From Methylocaldum sp035627495 (GTDB lineage Bacteria > Pseudomonadota > Gammaproteobacteria > Methylococcales > Methylococcaceae), in the NCBI RefSeq assembly GCF_035627495.1, contig NZ_DASPLO010000151.1, positions 1 through 64,000 of the forward strand: DNA of 64,000 bases, read 5' to 3'. The notes beneath the pieces are model-generated. The model was not told the DNA's origin, did not search any database, and saw nothing but the letters and a program-made list of their open reading frames with translations. How positions within the stretch are numbered: the stretch's first letter is position 1; the number at the start of each line of letters is the position of its first letter. Made by a program: the position numbers and the translations under genes. Shown here one piece after another: positions 1-8,291 of the stretch.

Positions 1-2113
1 CATCCGGATGCGAAGCAACAGCGCCTGCTGCTCTCGGTCCCCCGCCGCAAACGCGCCTGGTTCTCAGGGCTTTGGGCCCACGCCGCCGCTCCGCCCGTGA
101 TTCCAGGGCTCGCCACCGGCTAATGGACAATTTGGGTTGAACCTGGTTGATCGTGGCGTTGTTGAGCGAAAGACGTATCGTCAGCTGGTTGCTGCGGGTG
201 CAGAAACCTACCGACGTGCGGGTTCCGGCGGGCGTAACATCCGTGCCGTTCTGTTTGAAAACCGGCTGGACCAGGGTCTGCTGATACGTCGAGCCGGTCG
301 CGCACGGCACCTCCATCGCCGTTCCGGACTGCCAGGCCGAAACGTTGCCCGCGGCAGTATTCGAGGCGTTGGTTTGCACAAAGGACAGGGTCAATCGGCT
401 CGCAGCGAGTTCCGCCATCGGCCGATTGAGGGTGGGCGCCAAGGCGGCATCCGATTGATTCAACACCGTGAATTGGGCAAAGTAGCGGTGGCTGTCCGGC
501 AGCACCGCGGTTTCGGACTGGCCGCTCCCCCAATCCTTAAAGTTCAGAACGTCGTATGGCAGCGTGCTGGGCAATACATCGATGTTCCGTTGCAGGATGG
601 CGCCCCGGTACCCGCCGCCGTGTGAGAGCGATTTCCCCAGTGCCGCTTCCATCTGCTCCTTCAGCGCTTCCTGAGGCATGACGGTCGTGCGCTTGCTCAA
701 ATATGCGCTGTAGTTGAAGCTGAAATTCGGAAGGTCGGCAACGGTCGTTCCATTCGTGTACGTCATCTCCTTGAAGCTCGGATCCAGCGGAATCCAATGA
801 AACCCGCTGTTGTCGTTGCGCGAGCCGCGGTAATTGCCATAGGGCACGCACGCTTCGACCCAGACGTGGGCAAAACGTGGCTGGCTAGTGGACCAATTAG
901 GCGATTTAGGCGGTATCTGCCCATAGGCCATTCGGTAGACTGCGCCGGTTGCCGATTTCACCCCCAGCCAATCCAGCAGGCGCGGATCGTTGCCCTGAAA
1001 ACTGATTTCGCCGTAAACGTAACGGGCCGGAATCTTGGCGATACGCAGCAAGGCGATCAGGAGCGAAGCTTGATCGGTGGCGTTGCCGGAGCCGCTGACC
1101 AGGGTCGTAGCGGCGCCCTTCAAAGAACCGAAGTAAGGCTGGAATTCGATCGTGTTCTTGACGTATTCGTAAATCTTGACCGGTGAATACTGCAATTTCT
1201 CGGCGAGGGCCAGCACTTCCGGATCGTTCAGATTGATTTCCGGCAGGGCGTTGCCGAGATCCGCTGCCTGATATCCACAAGCCACCGCTTCGGGCGCTGC
1301 GGCCGAAGGCGGGGCGGCTTGGGCGGTGCCTATCCCTAAAACATCCATCAGCTGGTCGACGGACTCTGCCAGCTTCTTCGAATCGCCCGAAGGTTCGGCT
1401 CGAGCCCCGGTGTTTTCGGCCGGTGCGGCGTAGGCGGGCGGAGCGGCGTTCGGGATATCGTCAGTCGTGAGTTTTGTCGGCTCCTGCTGCGTGAAAGTCG
1501 GTTGGGGCTGGCCCTGCACCTCGATCCGCGGCGATTGGAGTTGCTGCAGTAGGCCTTGCAGGCTCGTCAAGGCTTGATGCCGGTCGCTAACGGTCTTGGC
1601 ACTGAGTACGTTGTCGAGCGCATGATCCAGCCGATCGAAGCGCTCGCGCACTTGTTCGGCGAGCCCCGAATTTTCCAAGCCTCGGCCGGCCAGCCAGCCT
1701 TCGATCTGGGAATGGTAGGCGTGGAAGTCGTCTCTTTTTTGCTCCAGCAGCTTCGTTAGCTGCGGAACCGTATCGTTTCGCGCTTCCGAAAACTCGGTGA
1801 GCAATCGTTGGGTATCGCTGCGTTCGCCTTCGATGCCTTTCGACCAGTTTTCGGTGTCGCCGGGTTCACCGTCCCCGATGTAAGTGGCCGCAATAGTCTC
1901 GGTGGCGGCGTCGAAATCCGGCATCGCCGCTCCGGTGCGCGGCGAATAGGGCTTCGGTCCAGCGGCCTTCGCCGATCCGGCGTCCGCGATCCGCGTTTCG
2001 GAAACGACGGATTTTTCACCTACGAAAATCCACACCGAAGCCGCAATTCCGACAACGGCTAAGAGGGCGATGATCGAGAGCCGAAACGTCCCCCGCGGCG
2101 CTTTATGTTGCAT
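1..2113 (-). CDS. Transglutaminase-like secreted protein (3' end outside window)
   Basis: The minus-strand frame opens at an ATG (2113) and stays open to the left edge, about 704 codons. The N-terminus is a membrane anchor or signal (a short basic start, then residues about 11-27 hydrophobic), followed by a low-complexity linker rich in Ala, Pro, Thr and Glu. Around 1000-1180 it encodes a transglutaminase-like core: a GNATDQASLLIALLR segment, then IPARYVYGE, later FAHVWVEA (His) and WIPLDPSFK (Asp). The nucleophile Cys expected two residues after the Gly of the first segment is Ala, so the Cys-His-Asp triad is incomplete. Such domains often precede RHS/YD repeats, which could lie beyond the edge (inference). 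Below about position 122 the frame becomes Arg-rich and other frames look more protein-like, so a frameshift there is possible. It follows the toroid gene by 80 nt and is probably co-transcribed. Confidence 0.8.
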   Translation of the reverse strand, partial: MQHKAPRGTFRLSIIALLAVVGIAASVWIFVGEKSVVSETRIADAGSAKAAGPKPYSPRTGAAMPDFDAATETIAATYIGDGEPGDTENWSKGIEGERSDTQRLLTEFSEARNDTVPQLTKLLEQKRDDFHAYHSQIEGWLAGRGLENSGLAEQVRERFDRLDHALDNVLSAKTVSDRHQALTSLQGLLQQLQSPRIEVQGQPQPTFTQQEPTKLTTDDIPNAAPPAYAAPAENTGARAEPSGDSKKLAESVDQLMDVLGIGTAQAAPPSAAAPEAVACGYQAADLGNALPEINLNDPEVLALAEKLQYSPVKIYEYVKNTIEFQPYFGSLKGAATTLVSGSGNATDQASLLIALLRIAKIPARYVYGEISFQGNDPRLLDWLGVKSATGAVYRMAYGQIPPKSPNWSTSQPRFAHVWVEACVPYGNYRGSRNDNSGFHWIPLDPSFKEMTYTNGTTVADLPNFSFNYSAYLSKRTTVMPQEALKEQMEAALGKSLSHGGGYRGAILQRNIDVLPSTLPYDVLNFKDWGSGQSETAVLPDSHRYFAQFTVLNQSDAALAPTLNRPMAELAASRLTLSFVQTNASNTAAGNVSAWQSGTAMEVPCATGSTYQQTLVQPVFKQNGTDVTPAGTRTSVGFCTRSNQLTIRLSLNNATINQVQPKLSISRWRALESRAERRRGPKALRTRRVCGGGPRAAGAVASHPD

Positions 2114-2193
2114 TTATGTTGGTCTCCAAGAACGCATTCGTACACCGCCGCCAATCATGGGGGCGAACTCCGGATCGGGGTTTCTCGCCCGGC

Positions 2194-3897
2194 TTAAAGC
2201 AGCGTGGAAATGATGCTGATCACCGCCGGCTCGTTGACGGCCGGGTTACGCCCGATTTGAACTTCGGCGCCGTCGGCCAGGTTATCGTGGTCGCTGTCGA
2301 CCACGTCGGGATCGCTGCCGTGGGTGAATTCCCCGAGATTCGAGAGCGCGTCGTTGTCGGGGTCGAGCGCGGCGTCGCCCGGATCATAAGGGTTCAGCGC
2401 GTGGGCCAATTCCCAGACGTTGGGCATACCGTCCTGGTCCGTGTCCCAATACTCGGGATAATTGGTCCATTCGAGGCTGTCGGGGATGCCGTCCAGGTCC
2501 GAGTCGGCGACGAGGGGATTCAAGCCGTCGCGCAGCTCGAAAAAGCTCGGAACGCCATCGCCGTCCGTATCCGTCGTCGTGTCGTTCTGGGCGATGACGC
2601 GCAAGTAACCCGGCACCGCGACGGAAACGCCCTGGCTGTCCTTGAGATTCAACACGAAGGGATAGGAACCGGCCGCCGCGGGCGTCCCGGAAAGTGACCA
2701 GGGCGCGGCAGTGCTCACGGAAATGCCGGTCGGCAGGCGTCCGCCGCCAAGCGACCAAGCGTAGCCGGGCGTGCCGCCGGCCGCCGACAGCGGATAGGAA
2801 AACGCGGCATTGGCGAGTACCTCCGTCGCGATCGGATTGCCACGCAGGTTGGTCGGATTGGGCGTTGCGGTCAGGCCGTTTTGCGGGAGCAGCTTCCAGC
2901 CGTCGGCTTGAGCGAGGTCGGTGCCCACCAAAGGTTCGACCGCGTCGGGAATCCCGTCGCCGTCGCTGTCGGGCATGACGGTCGGAGGGAACGTCCGTAA
3001 GGCAAGCGCCGTTTCGTACGCGTCGCCGTTCCAACTGCCGTCGGCCGCTTGCCGGGTCTGAAGGAAGGCGGCGGCTTGCGCCAAGGCGGTATCGGCGCCC
3101 GTTGGTGCGAGCCCGGCGGTTGTGGCCGCCTGCAAGGCCAGATACGCCGCGGCGGTGGACTGCTCCACCCCGGTGTCGGCGCTATGGTCCGTAAAGCTCC
3201 CGTCGGCTTGCTTTTTGGCGAGCAGCCAGCTGGCAGCGCGCGATACCTGAGTACCTACGGTAGTCTGGCCGTTCTGATAGAAATGACTCAATGCCACGAC
3301 GTTCGCCGCCGTCGGGAGAATCGCGGGCGTTTTGGTCACCCCCAGGGAGCCTCCCCAATAGGACCAGCCGCTGTCCCCGGCCCGTTGCCCCGAACCGGTC
3401 AGATCGAAATAGGCGGCGGTAGGCGCCGTAACGTCGGCCAACCGCAAGGCGTCCATCGCCAGCCCGGAATCGGGAAATCCGCCGTCGTACCCACTGTAGG
3501 CGCCCCAAACCCCGTCACCGTTACGGAGCGCCAGCAAGGCGGCGGTCAGCCCCAATTCGGGGGTATCGATGCCGGCGTTTTCCAGGGCGATCACCTTGCG
3601 GGCCAGGGAATCGACGCTGTCGGCCTTACGATTCGACAGCCAGGCCAGCGCGCGGGCGTAATGGAATCCCTGGTCGGCCCCGGCCGTCTTCAAGGCGGCC
3701 AGGGCTTCCGCCGTGGCGGCCACCTGCGCCCCGTCTCGTCCCCAACTGCCATCGCCGTTTTGATGCTGGATCAGCCAGCCGATGGCTTCGGCCCGATCGA
3801 GATCCGGATCGGCAACGGCCGGATTCAATGTGCTGGCAACCAGGGCTGACAGCCAGGCGATCGCCCGGAGCGGTCGTCCTCGCTTTTTCATGGTCAT
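2194..3897 (-). CDS. Secreted alpha-alpha toroid (prenyltransferase/squalene-oxidase repeat) protein with Ig-like and calcium-type repeats
   Basis: 567 residues. A signal peptide (basic start, hydrophobic stretch, ending near AVADP, about residue 30) is followed by a toroid domain (about 30-305) with repeated motifs such as QNGDGSWG, RNGDGVWG, KQADGSF and QAADGSWNG, typical of the terpenoid-cyclase/prenyltransferase fold. An Ig-like putative domain (about 350-440, with GGTPGYAWSL and LSGTPAAAG) comes next. The tail (about 440-560) has thrombospondin-3-like Asp-rich repeats (DTDGDGVP, DSDLDGIPD, DTDQDGMPN), probably binding calcium. No cyclase catalytic motif is evident, so a binding or structural role outside the cytoplasm is more likely than an enzyme (inference). 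It lies 58 nt after a small secreted protein gene and before the transglutaminase-like gene; the three look like one transcription unit. Confidence 0.85.
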   Translation of the reverse strand: MTMKKRGRPLRAIAWLSALVASTLNPAVADPDLDRAEAIGWLIQHQNGDGSWGRDGAQVAATAEALAALKTAGADQGFHYARALAWLSNRKADSVDSLARKVIALENAGIDTPELGLTAALLALRNGDGVWGAYSGYDGGFPDSGLAMDALRLADVTAPTAAYFDLTGSGQRAGDSGWSYWGGSLGVTKTPAILPTAANVVALSHFYQNGQTTVGTQVSRAASWLLAKKQADGSFTDHSADTGVEQSTAAAYLALQAATTAGLAPTGADTALAQAAAFLQTRQAADGSWNGDAYETALALRTFPPTVMPDSDGDGIPDAVEPLVGTDLAQADGWKLLPQNGLTATPNPTNLRGNPIATEVLANAAFSYPLSAAGGTPGYAWSLGGGRLPTGISVSTAAPWSLSGTPAAAGSYPFVLNLKDSQGVSVAVPGYLRVIAQNDTTTDTDGDGVPSFFELRDGLNPLVADSDLDGIPDSLEWTNYPEYWDTDQDGMPNVWELAHALNPYDPGDAALDPDNDALSNLGEFTHGSDPDVVDSDHDNLADGAEVQIGRNPAVNEPAVISIISTLL

Positions 3898-3955
3898 GGC
3901 GTCTTGCTTCCCCGCTTCGGTTTTGAAAGGCCTTTCGTCGCCAGCGTGGAAACGG

Positions 3956-4378
3956 CTAATTCGGTTTGAGCGACACGCCGTCCAGGCTGTTATAGTTACC
4001 GTAGTTATTGCAACTGCCAGAATAGATTTTGACGAGTTGGCCGGTGCTGACGGCGAGCGAAAGCTGAGTGATCGTCACTTTCTGCGATTCGCTGGGCACG
4101 CCGTTCGAATAAGTCATGAAAAATTCCGCAGCCGGCTGGGCTAACACTGCAGCCTCTAAATACTTTGGACAGTTATTAATGTTATTGGCGGTTTGTGGAT
4201 CTATCCAAACATAAAACCCAAATCCCGTTATCGACGCGGTCGCCAGCACTTTCCCCCAAGCTTGCGTCCATGCGGCCGCCCATCCGGATACGGGCGTCGC
4301 CATCGCAACGGCCAGCAAACCGTATAACCCCGGCTGAAACAGTATTTTCTTTACGCGTTGCACAGTCGTTGGTCGCAT
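3956..4378 (-). CDS. Small secreted protein, paralog of the 4756-5184 gene
   Basis: 140 residues, family not recognised. An N-terminal signal peptide is clear: MRPTTVQRVKK, a hydrophobic core and a probable cleavage near GWAAA (about residue 34). The mature part is about 105 residues with paired Cys (one NNCP, one SCNN near the C-terminus) that could form a disulfide, and a conserved segment VPSESQKVTITQLSLAV. It is clearly homologous along its whole length to the upstream neighbour 4756-5184. A ribosome-binding site AGGAG lies about 6 nt upstream of the ATG. It directly precedes the toroid gene, so it may be a secreted partner of that protein (inference). Confidence 0.75.
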   Translation of the reverse strand: MRPTTVQRVKKILFQPGLYGLLAVAMATPVSGWAAAWTQAWGKVLATASITGFGFYVWIDPQTANNINNCPKYLEAAVLAQPAAEFFMTYSNGVPSESQKVTITQLSLAVSTGQLVKIYSGSCNNYGNYNSLDGVSLKPN

Positions 4379-4514
4379 GGCTTGCTCCTGGTCCTATAAA
4401 CACATGGAAGTCAAAATTCCCGCCCGTTCTCTCGCGCCTCGAAACATCCAGGAACAAAGGCTATTCCGGATGAGCTCGCGTCGAGCGCCAATTGAGAACT
4501 CGTGCGAGCCGTTA

Positions 4515-4640
4515 TCCAGTAAACGCGCCGATGGCTTCCGCCCCATCGAGATCCAGAACGGCGGCAGCCGGGTTTAGTGTGCCGGCGACCAGCGCCGCCA
4601 GCCGGCGATCACCCGAAGCGTTCGTGCTCGCTAATTCATA
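4515..4640 (-). pseudogene. Decayed copy of the 5' end of the toroid gene
   Basis: On the minus strand this stretch encodes RRLAALVAGTLNPAAAV followed by DLDGAEAIG, matching the signal-peptide and first-repeat region of the intact toroid protein at 3780-3870 (ALVASTLNPAVADPDLDRAEAIG). By eye the DNA alignment of 4531-4620 with 3781-3870 is about 80% identical. The similarity stops at the equivalent of the AEAIG codons; the frame then reads four unrelated residues and a stop. It lies after a copy of the small secreted protein gene, as the intact gene does, so it is the truncated half of a tandem duplication. Confidence 0.75.
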
Positions 4641-4755
4641 GCCAAGACTCATGCTTTCTGCCCCCCGTATTGTTTTTGCAGTTTGGCTAGTCGGACCGCG
4701 TACGCTCTGCGCACCCGATGCTTCCAATGTGGTCACCGCGTTTTTGTGAAGACCG

Positions 4756-5184
4756 CTAATTTGAGTTGAGCCAAATCTGGTCAACATTGTTATGGGTGCC
4801 GCTATTGCAAGCGGACGAGTAGATCTTGATGCGCTTCCCGGTTGCCACGGCTAGCGAGACTTGGGAGATCATCACTTTCTGCGCTTCGCTGGGCACGCCA
4901 ACCGTCGGATAAAGTATGCTAAAAACCGCTAAGTTCTGTCCGAACCACCCACTTACAACCGGACCAATATAGGCTACACAGTTGTTGACGTTATCGGCGA
5001 CCTGTGGATCCAGCCAGACATAAAAGGCGCCCGCAGTTGAGTTTGTTCCGATCACTTTCCCGAACTCTTGCGTCCAGCCGGCCGCCCACCCAGAGACGGG
5101 AATCGCCATCGCAACGGCCGATAGGCCATATAAAGCCGATTGAAACAGCCCTTTTCTGAGGCGTTGCACAGTCGTTCGTCGCAT
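4756..5184 (-). CDS. Small secreted protein, upstream paralog
   Basis: 142 residues, family not recognised. The signal peptide (MRRTTVQRLRK, hydrophobic core, GWAAG near residue 34) and the mature region align end to end with the protein at 3956-4378: shared FYVWLDPQ, a VNNC segment, VPSEAQKVMISQVSLAVATG, and a C-terminal YSSACNS. Two Cys occupy equivalent positions. The start has a weak AGGA-type site just upstream. The gene is followed by the decayed toroid fragment. It is the first gene of the locus, so the promoter for the group is expected in 5185-5720. Confidence 0.75.
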   Translation of the reverse strand: MRRTTVQRLRKGLFQSALYGLSAVAMAIPVSGWAAGWTQEFGKVIGTNSTAGAFYVWLDPQVADNVNNCVAYIGPVVSGWFGQNLAVFSILYPTVGVPSEAQKVMISQVSLAVATGKRIKIYSSACNSGTHNNVDQIWLNSN

Positions 5185-5405
5185 AGCTTATTCCTGGACT
5201 TCATAAATTGAGGTCAAAAGGCCCTGACCCAGGGCTCAACCGGCGAACAGCAGGGGCGGAAGGGATATCACCGCTGGCATTCCGGACGACGCTCATGGCG
5301 CACCCCTGACAGATAGTCGTAGAGTCGGGCTTGGGTATGTCTTCCGAAAATCCGCGCAAAGACTCGATCAAGCCGCCCTCCGCGACTCAGGTCAACGGTC
5401 GTAAG

Positions 5406-5421
5406 TGTGACGGCTGTCACA
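5406..5421. promoter_or_regulatory. Candidate CRP/FNR-family operator
   Basis: TGTGACGGCTGTCACA is TGTGA-N6-TCACA, matching all ten conserved bases of the CRP half-sites. It lies about 220 nt upstream of the first small secreted protein gene (start 5184, minus strand). This is far for class I activation of that start codon, but a transcription start further upstream is possible. A chance palindrome cannot be excluded. Confidence 0.4.
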
Positions 5422-5433
5422 CAACCGCGACAA

Positions 5434-5471
5434 GTCAGCCAAAGCTGAAAAGTGTGTAAGCCTTGGCTGAC
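5434..5471. repeat. 9-bp inverted repeat with a 20-nt loop
   Basis: GTCAGCCAA (5434-5442) and TTGGCTGAC (5463-5471) are perfect inverted arms, 12 nt from the CRP-like palindrome. There is no T-tract on either strand, so a standard terminator is unlikely. It may be a leader hairpin or a protein-binding site. Confidence 0.5.
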
Positions 5472-5724
5472 AAATTCAAATTGGTAAAGCGCGGATGATT
5501 GAAGCGCCTGAGCCGCGGATTGTGCACGGAAGGGGGCGATGGAAAGGCGTAAGAATTGGCTCGGAATCTCCGGAGCCTAAAAGCGCCGGTTGAAGCGATC
5601 GGTGAACCCGCGTGCGATATCCTTACCAGTAGACCTGCCTTATGAAAGCGGTCCACAACAGTCCGATTACTTCTAAGGGCGTATCGCCGCCCCCCTGAGC
5701 AAGTTTATCTAGGATAGCGGCCGA

Positions 5725-6525
5725 TCAGTCACAGGGAACGGGCGGCGGGAGTTGACCCGAGGTCACTTTCGCATCCGCAGACTTCAGAATTTCCTCCAAC
5801 TCCGATGCCGGGCGAGTCCAAGGGACCCGCACCCACTGAGCCTCGTTCCGCACCTGGCGGGGCACTACCTCGGTAATGATGCTCTGCTCCGTGAATTGTT
5901 TCTGAGCCTGCTCCGCCCGGCGCCGGGTTTTAAAAAGGCCGAGCGATATCGCGCCTTGCAAAGGACCTTTGTCAAAAAGCCAGAGGTCCGTCACCCCCTT
6001 TTCGATAAGCATCCTTCGATTCGACTTGGCGACCTCGATATCTTGAGCCTTGGGAAACAGCACCCACCAGCCATCGGTCAGATCCGAAGGCTTCTTGACG
6101 AGGCTAGCCTGATCGGAATGGGTTTTCACGAGGCTTAAAACCTCAAGCGCCCGGCTTTCGTCGGCAAGAGGGCCCAGTTGAAAACAGGCACCCTCTGAAG
6201 CCCGCGCCAGCTCGGGCGGCGCCGCCTCCTCCTTCGGGACCGGCGGAACCGTCTCCTGAGCCGGTTCCGAATCGGAAACCGCTGTAGTCCCGTCGGTTTG
6301 TTCCGGCTTGGCCTCGGTCGTGGATGCTTCGGCTAAAGCTATGCCGCCGGGGGTCTTCTCGGTCAGCGCAGAATGCTCGCTAAACAGCGCGATCCGTTCC
6401 ACGGTATGGGGAAGCCGCAACTCCTGATAGGAACCGTCGGCACTATCGGCCGACCGGGTTACGTTGTTTTCCCACAGAAAAAAAACGACGTTAACCAGGA
6501 TCAGAATATAAAAAACATACTTCAT
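5725..6525 (-). CDS. SPOR-domain protein, membrane anchored
   Basis: 266 residues. Residues 1-19 form one transmembrane segment (MKYVFYILILVNVVFFLW). A Glu/Pro/Ala-rich linker (about 60-110) leads to a C-terminal region (about 112-250) with SPOR-like features: ACFQLGPLADESRA, a Trp-containing middle and SLGLFKTRRRAEQAQ. SPOR domains bind denuded peptidoglycan at division sites, so a cell-envelope role is likely. Its ATG overlaps the coaX stop by four bases (ATGA), indicating translational coupling. The same coaX-SPOR pairing is seen in other gammaproteobacteria (general knowledge). Confidence 0.8.
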   Translation of the reverse strand: MKYVFYILILVNVVFFLWENNVTRSADSADGSYQELRLPHTVERIALFSEHSALTEKTPGGIALAEASTTEAKPEQTDGTTAVSDSEPAQETVPPVPKEEAAPPELARASEGACFQLGPLADESRALEVLSLVKTHSDQASLVKKPSDLTDGWWVLFPKAQDIEVAKSNRRMLIEKGVTDLWLFDKGPLQGAISLGLFKTRRRAEQAQKQFTEQSIITEVVPRQVRNEAQWVRVPWTRPASELEEILKSADAKVTSGQLPPPVPCD

Positions 6526-7265
6526 GAAATGCTTCTCGCGATGCTGAGCAATCCGCGCAAAACCAGATCCGGAATGATTTCACACGGCATGTCGAGAGCG
6601 ACGGCGATGGTCTCCGCATCTCCGCCGGTAAGTACCAAGTTCGGCGCGCACCCTAATTCTTTCGCTGCTTCTCGAACGGATCTCTCGATCAGTCCTGCGC
6701 AAGCCCCCAAGGCTCCGCCTTTTACGGCTGCGGCAGTGGTTCGTCCCAAGAAGCCTTGGCTGTCGCGGCCGATGTCGTTAATGCCTTTCGTCTCTTGCAC
6801 GAGCACCCGCTTCATCAGTGCCAAACCGGGGGCAATGAGGCCGCCGAGATGCCGGCCTTGCGCGTCCAGTACGTCGAACGTCAACGCCGTGCCGCAATCG
6901 GCGACACAGGACGGCCGATCGCCAAACTCCCGCAAGGCGATCAGGCCCGCCCAGCGGTCGACGCCCAATTTTTCCGGCTGTTCATAACCGTTTATCACGC
7001 CATAGCCTTGAGCTACGGATTTGACGAACTTCGGTGAAATCCCCCACTGCTTTTGCGTCCATCCGGCGATCGTTCGTTCCACCTCCGCGCCGGCCACGTT
7101 GCAGGCGTAAACAAGATGCGGCATGGCGAGAGATTGCCAGTGGCTATCGAGCAATTTTTCGAGCGATCCGCTATCCGAGGGGAAAGACTCACCCGAAACG
7201 ATCCGGTTGTCTTCTGCGATTCCCCATTTCACACGGCTGTTGCCGATATCGATCAGGAGCAGCAT
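6522..7265 (-). CDS. coaX: Type III pantothenate kinase
   Basis: 247 residues. Phosphorylates pantothenate in the first step of coenzyme A synthesis. The start at 7265 (MLLLIDIGNSRVKWG) gives the family N-terminus with the phosphate-binding DIGNSRVKW motif; a longer frame to 7379 only adds residues from inside birA. Further family motifs: GVDRWAGLIALRE, VADCGTALTFDV, GGLIAPGLALM and LTGGDAE. It starts 13 nt after the birA stop and overlaps the SPOR gene, so birA-coaX-SPOR form an operon, a common arrangement. Confidence 0.96.
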   Translation of the reverse strand: MLLLIDIGNSRVKWGIAEDNRIVSGESFPSDSGSLEKLLDSHWQSLAMPHLVYACNVAGAEVERTIAGWTQKQWGISPKFVKSVAQGYGVINGYEQPEKLGVDRWAGLIALREFGDRPSCVADCGTALTFDVLDAQGRHLGGLIAPGLALMKRVLVQETKGINDIGRDSQGFLGRTTAAAVKGGALGACAGLIERSVREAAKELGCAPNLVLTGGDAETIAVALDMPCEIIPDLVLRGLLSIARSIS

Positions 7266-7278
7266 TCCGCAAGCGGCC

Positions 7279-8268
7279 TCAGCCGGCGATTTGAAGGCGC
7301 ACATCGCCGGATGCGAACTCGCGGCGTCGTCCGTCCTTGCACTCCAAGACCAGCAGTCCCTCGGATGTGACATCCACAACCGTGCCGGAAGTTTTTAAAT
7401 GGCCCTGATGGATGACAACCTCGCGGCCGGTCAGATGATGATAGCGGCGCCACTCCGGGAGATAGGGCGCGAGTCCCGTGTGCTGAAAATCGTTCAACAA
7501 AGGCAGGAGCTCGCCTAGTATGGAGGCAACGAGGTAATTTCTCGACGGAGCGGACGCGCCCGCCACCGTGTCGAGATCAGCCCATGCCTGATCTATCCCG
7601 CCGCCCACCGCGGGGGGAATATAGCGGTTAACACCCAAGCCCACAATCACGGCACATCCGCCGTGGGCTTCACCGGTTACTTCCAGCAAGATCCCTCCCA
7701 GTTTGCGATCTTCCCACAGGAGATCGTTCGGCCACTTGAGCCCGACCCCCATGACGCCTGCCCGATTGAGAACCCGGATCAAAGCCACTCCGACAGCCAG
7801 GCTCAGGCCGGCCACCACGGAGTGGTCGTCGAAACGCCACAATATCGAGAGATAAATATTCGCCCCCAAAGGCGAAATCCAAGAGCGGCCGATCCGCCCC
7901 TTGCCGGCGGTCTGCGTTTCAGCCAGGCATACCGCCCCGGAAGGCGCTCCATCCCGTGCGAGGCGCATCAAATGTGCATTTGTCGAGTCAAGTTCGTCGT
8001 AGACGTGCAGCCCGCCGAGCAGCCGGCCGGCTTTCGGAGTTAATGAGGATTGAATGGCCGTTTCGCTGAGCAACTCCAAGGGATGCGTCACTCGATAGCC
8101 TTTACCGGGCAAGGCGCTGACTTCGATCCCACGGCGTTGCAGGGCGCGCACCGCTTTCCACACGGAGGTTCTGCTGATGCCGAGGCGACTCGCCAGCTCC
8201 GCTCCGGAGTGGAAACCATTGTCGGACAGCAAATGAAGCAGGGTCTTGGTTAACGCATCGTACTGCAT
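7279..8268 (-). CDS. birA: Bifunctional biotin ligase / biotin operon repressor
   Basis: 329 residues. The N-terminal winged helix-turn-helix (about 1-62, with SGAELASRLGISRTSVWK) means this is the repressor-ligase form. The catalytic domain carries AGKGRIGRSW (biotinyl-AMP binding; GKGR in place of the usual GRGR), KWPNDLLWEDRKLGG with the catalytic Lys, and a C-terminal SH3-like domain (about 275-325). It attaches biotin to the acetyl-CoA carboxylase carrier protein and may repress bio genes, which are not in this window. First gene of the birA-coaX-SPOR group. Confidence 0.96.
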   Translation of the reverse strand: MQYDALTKTLLHLLSDNGFHSGAELASRLGISRTSVWKAVRALQRRGIEVSALPGKGYRVTHPLELLSETAIQSSLTPKAGRLLGGLHVYDELDSTNAHLMRLARDGAPSGAVCLAETQTAGKGRIGRSWISPLGANIYLSILWRFDDHSVVAGLSLAVGVALIRVLNRAGVMGVGLKWPNDLLWEDRKLGGILLEVTGEAHGGCAVIVGLGVNRYIPPAVGGGIDQAWADLDTVAGASAPSRNYLVASILGELLPLLNDFQHTGLAPYLPEWRRYHHLTGREVVIHQGHLKTSGTVVDVTSEGLLVLECKDGRRREFASGDVRLQIAG

Positions 8269-8291
8269 GAATAAAAAGCACGCAGAAGCGC

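Larger units (their letters stand above)
5185..5724. other. 540-nt non-coding spacer upstream of the secreted-protein locus
   Basis: No convincing gene was seen; a 73-codon minus-strand frame at 5435-5656 has no recognisable features. The spacer holds a palindrome matching the CRP consensus (5406-5421) and a 9-bp inverted repeat (5434-5471), listed separately. It separates the secreted-protein locus from the coaX-birA group, both on the minus strand. Confidence 0.6.

Noticed and set aside
5435..5656. 73-codon minus-strand ORF
   Set aside because: No recognisable motif, no clear ribosome-binding site, and spans the inverted repeat.
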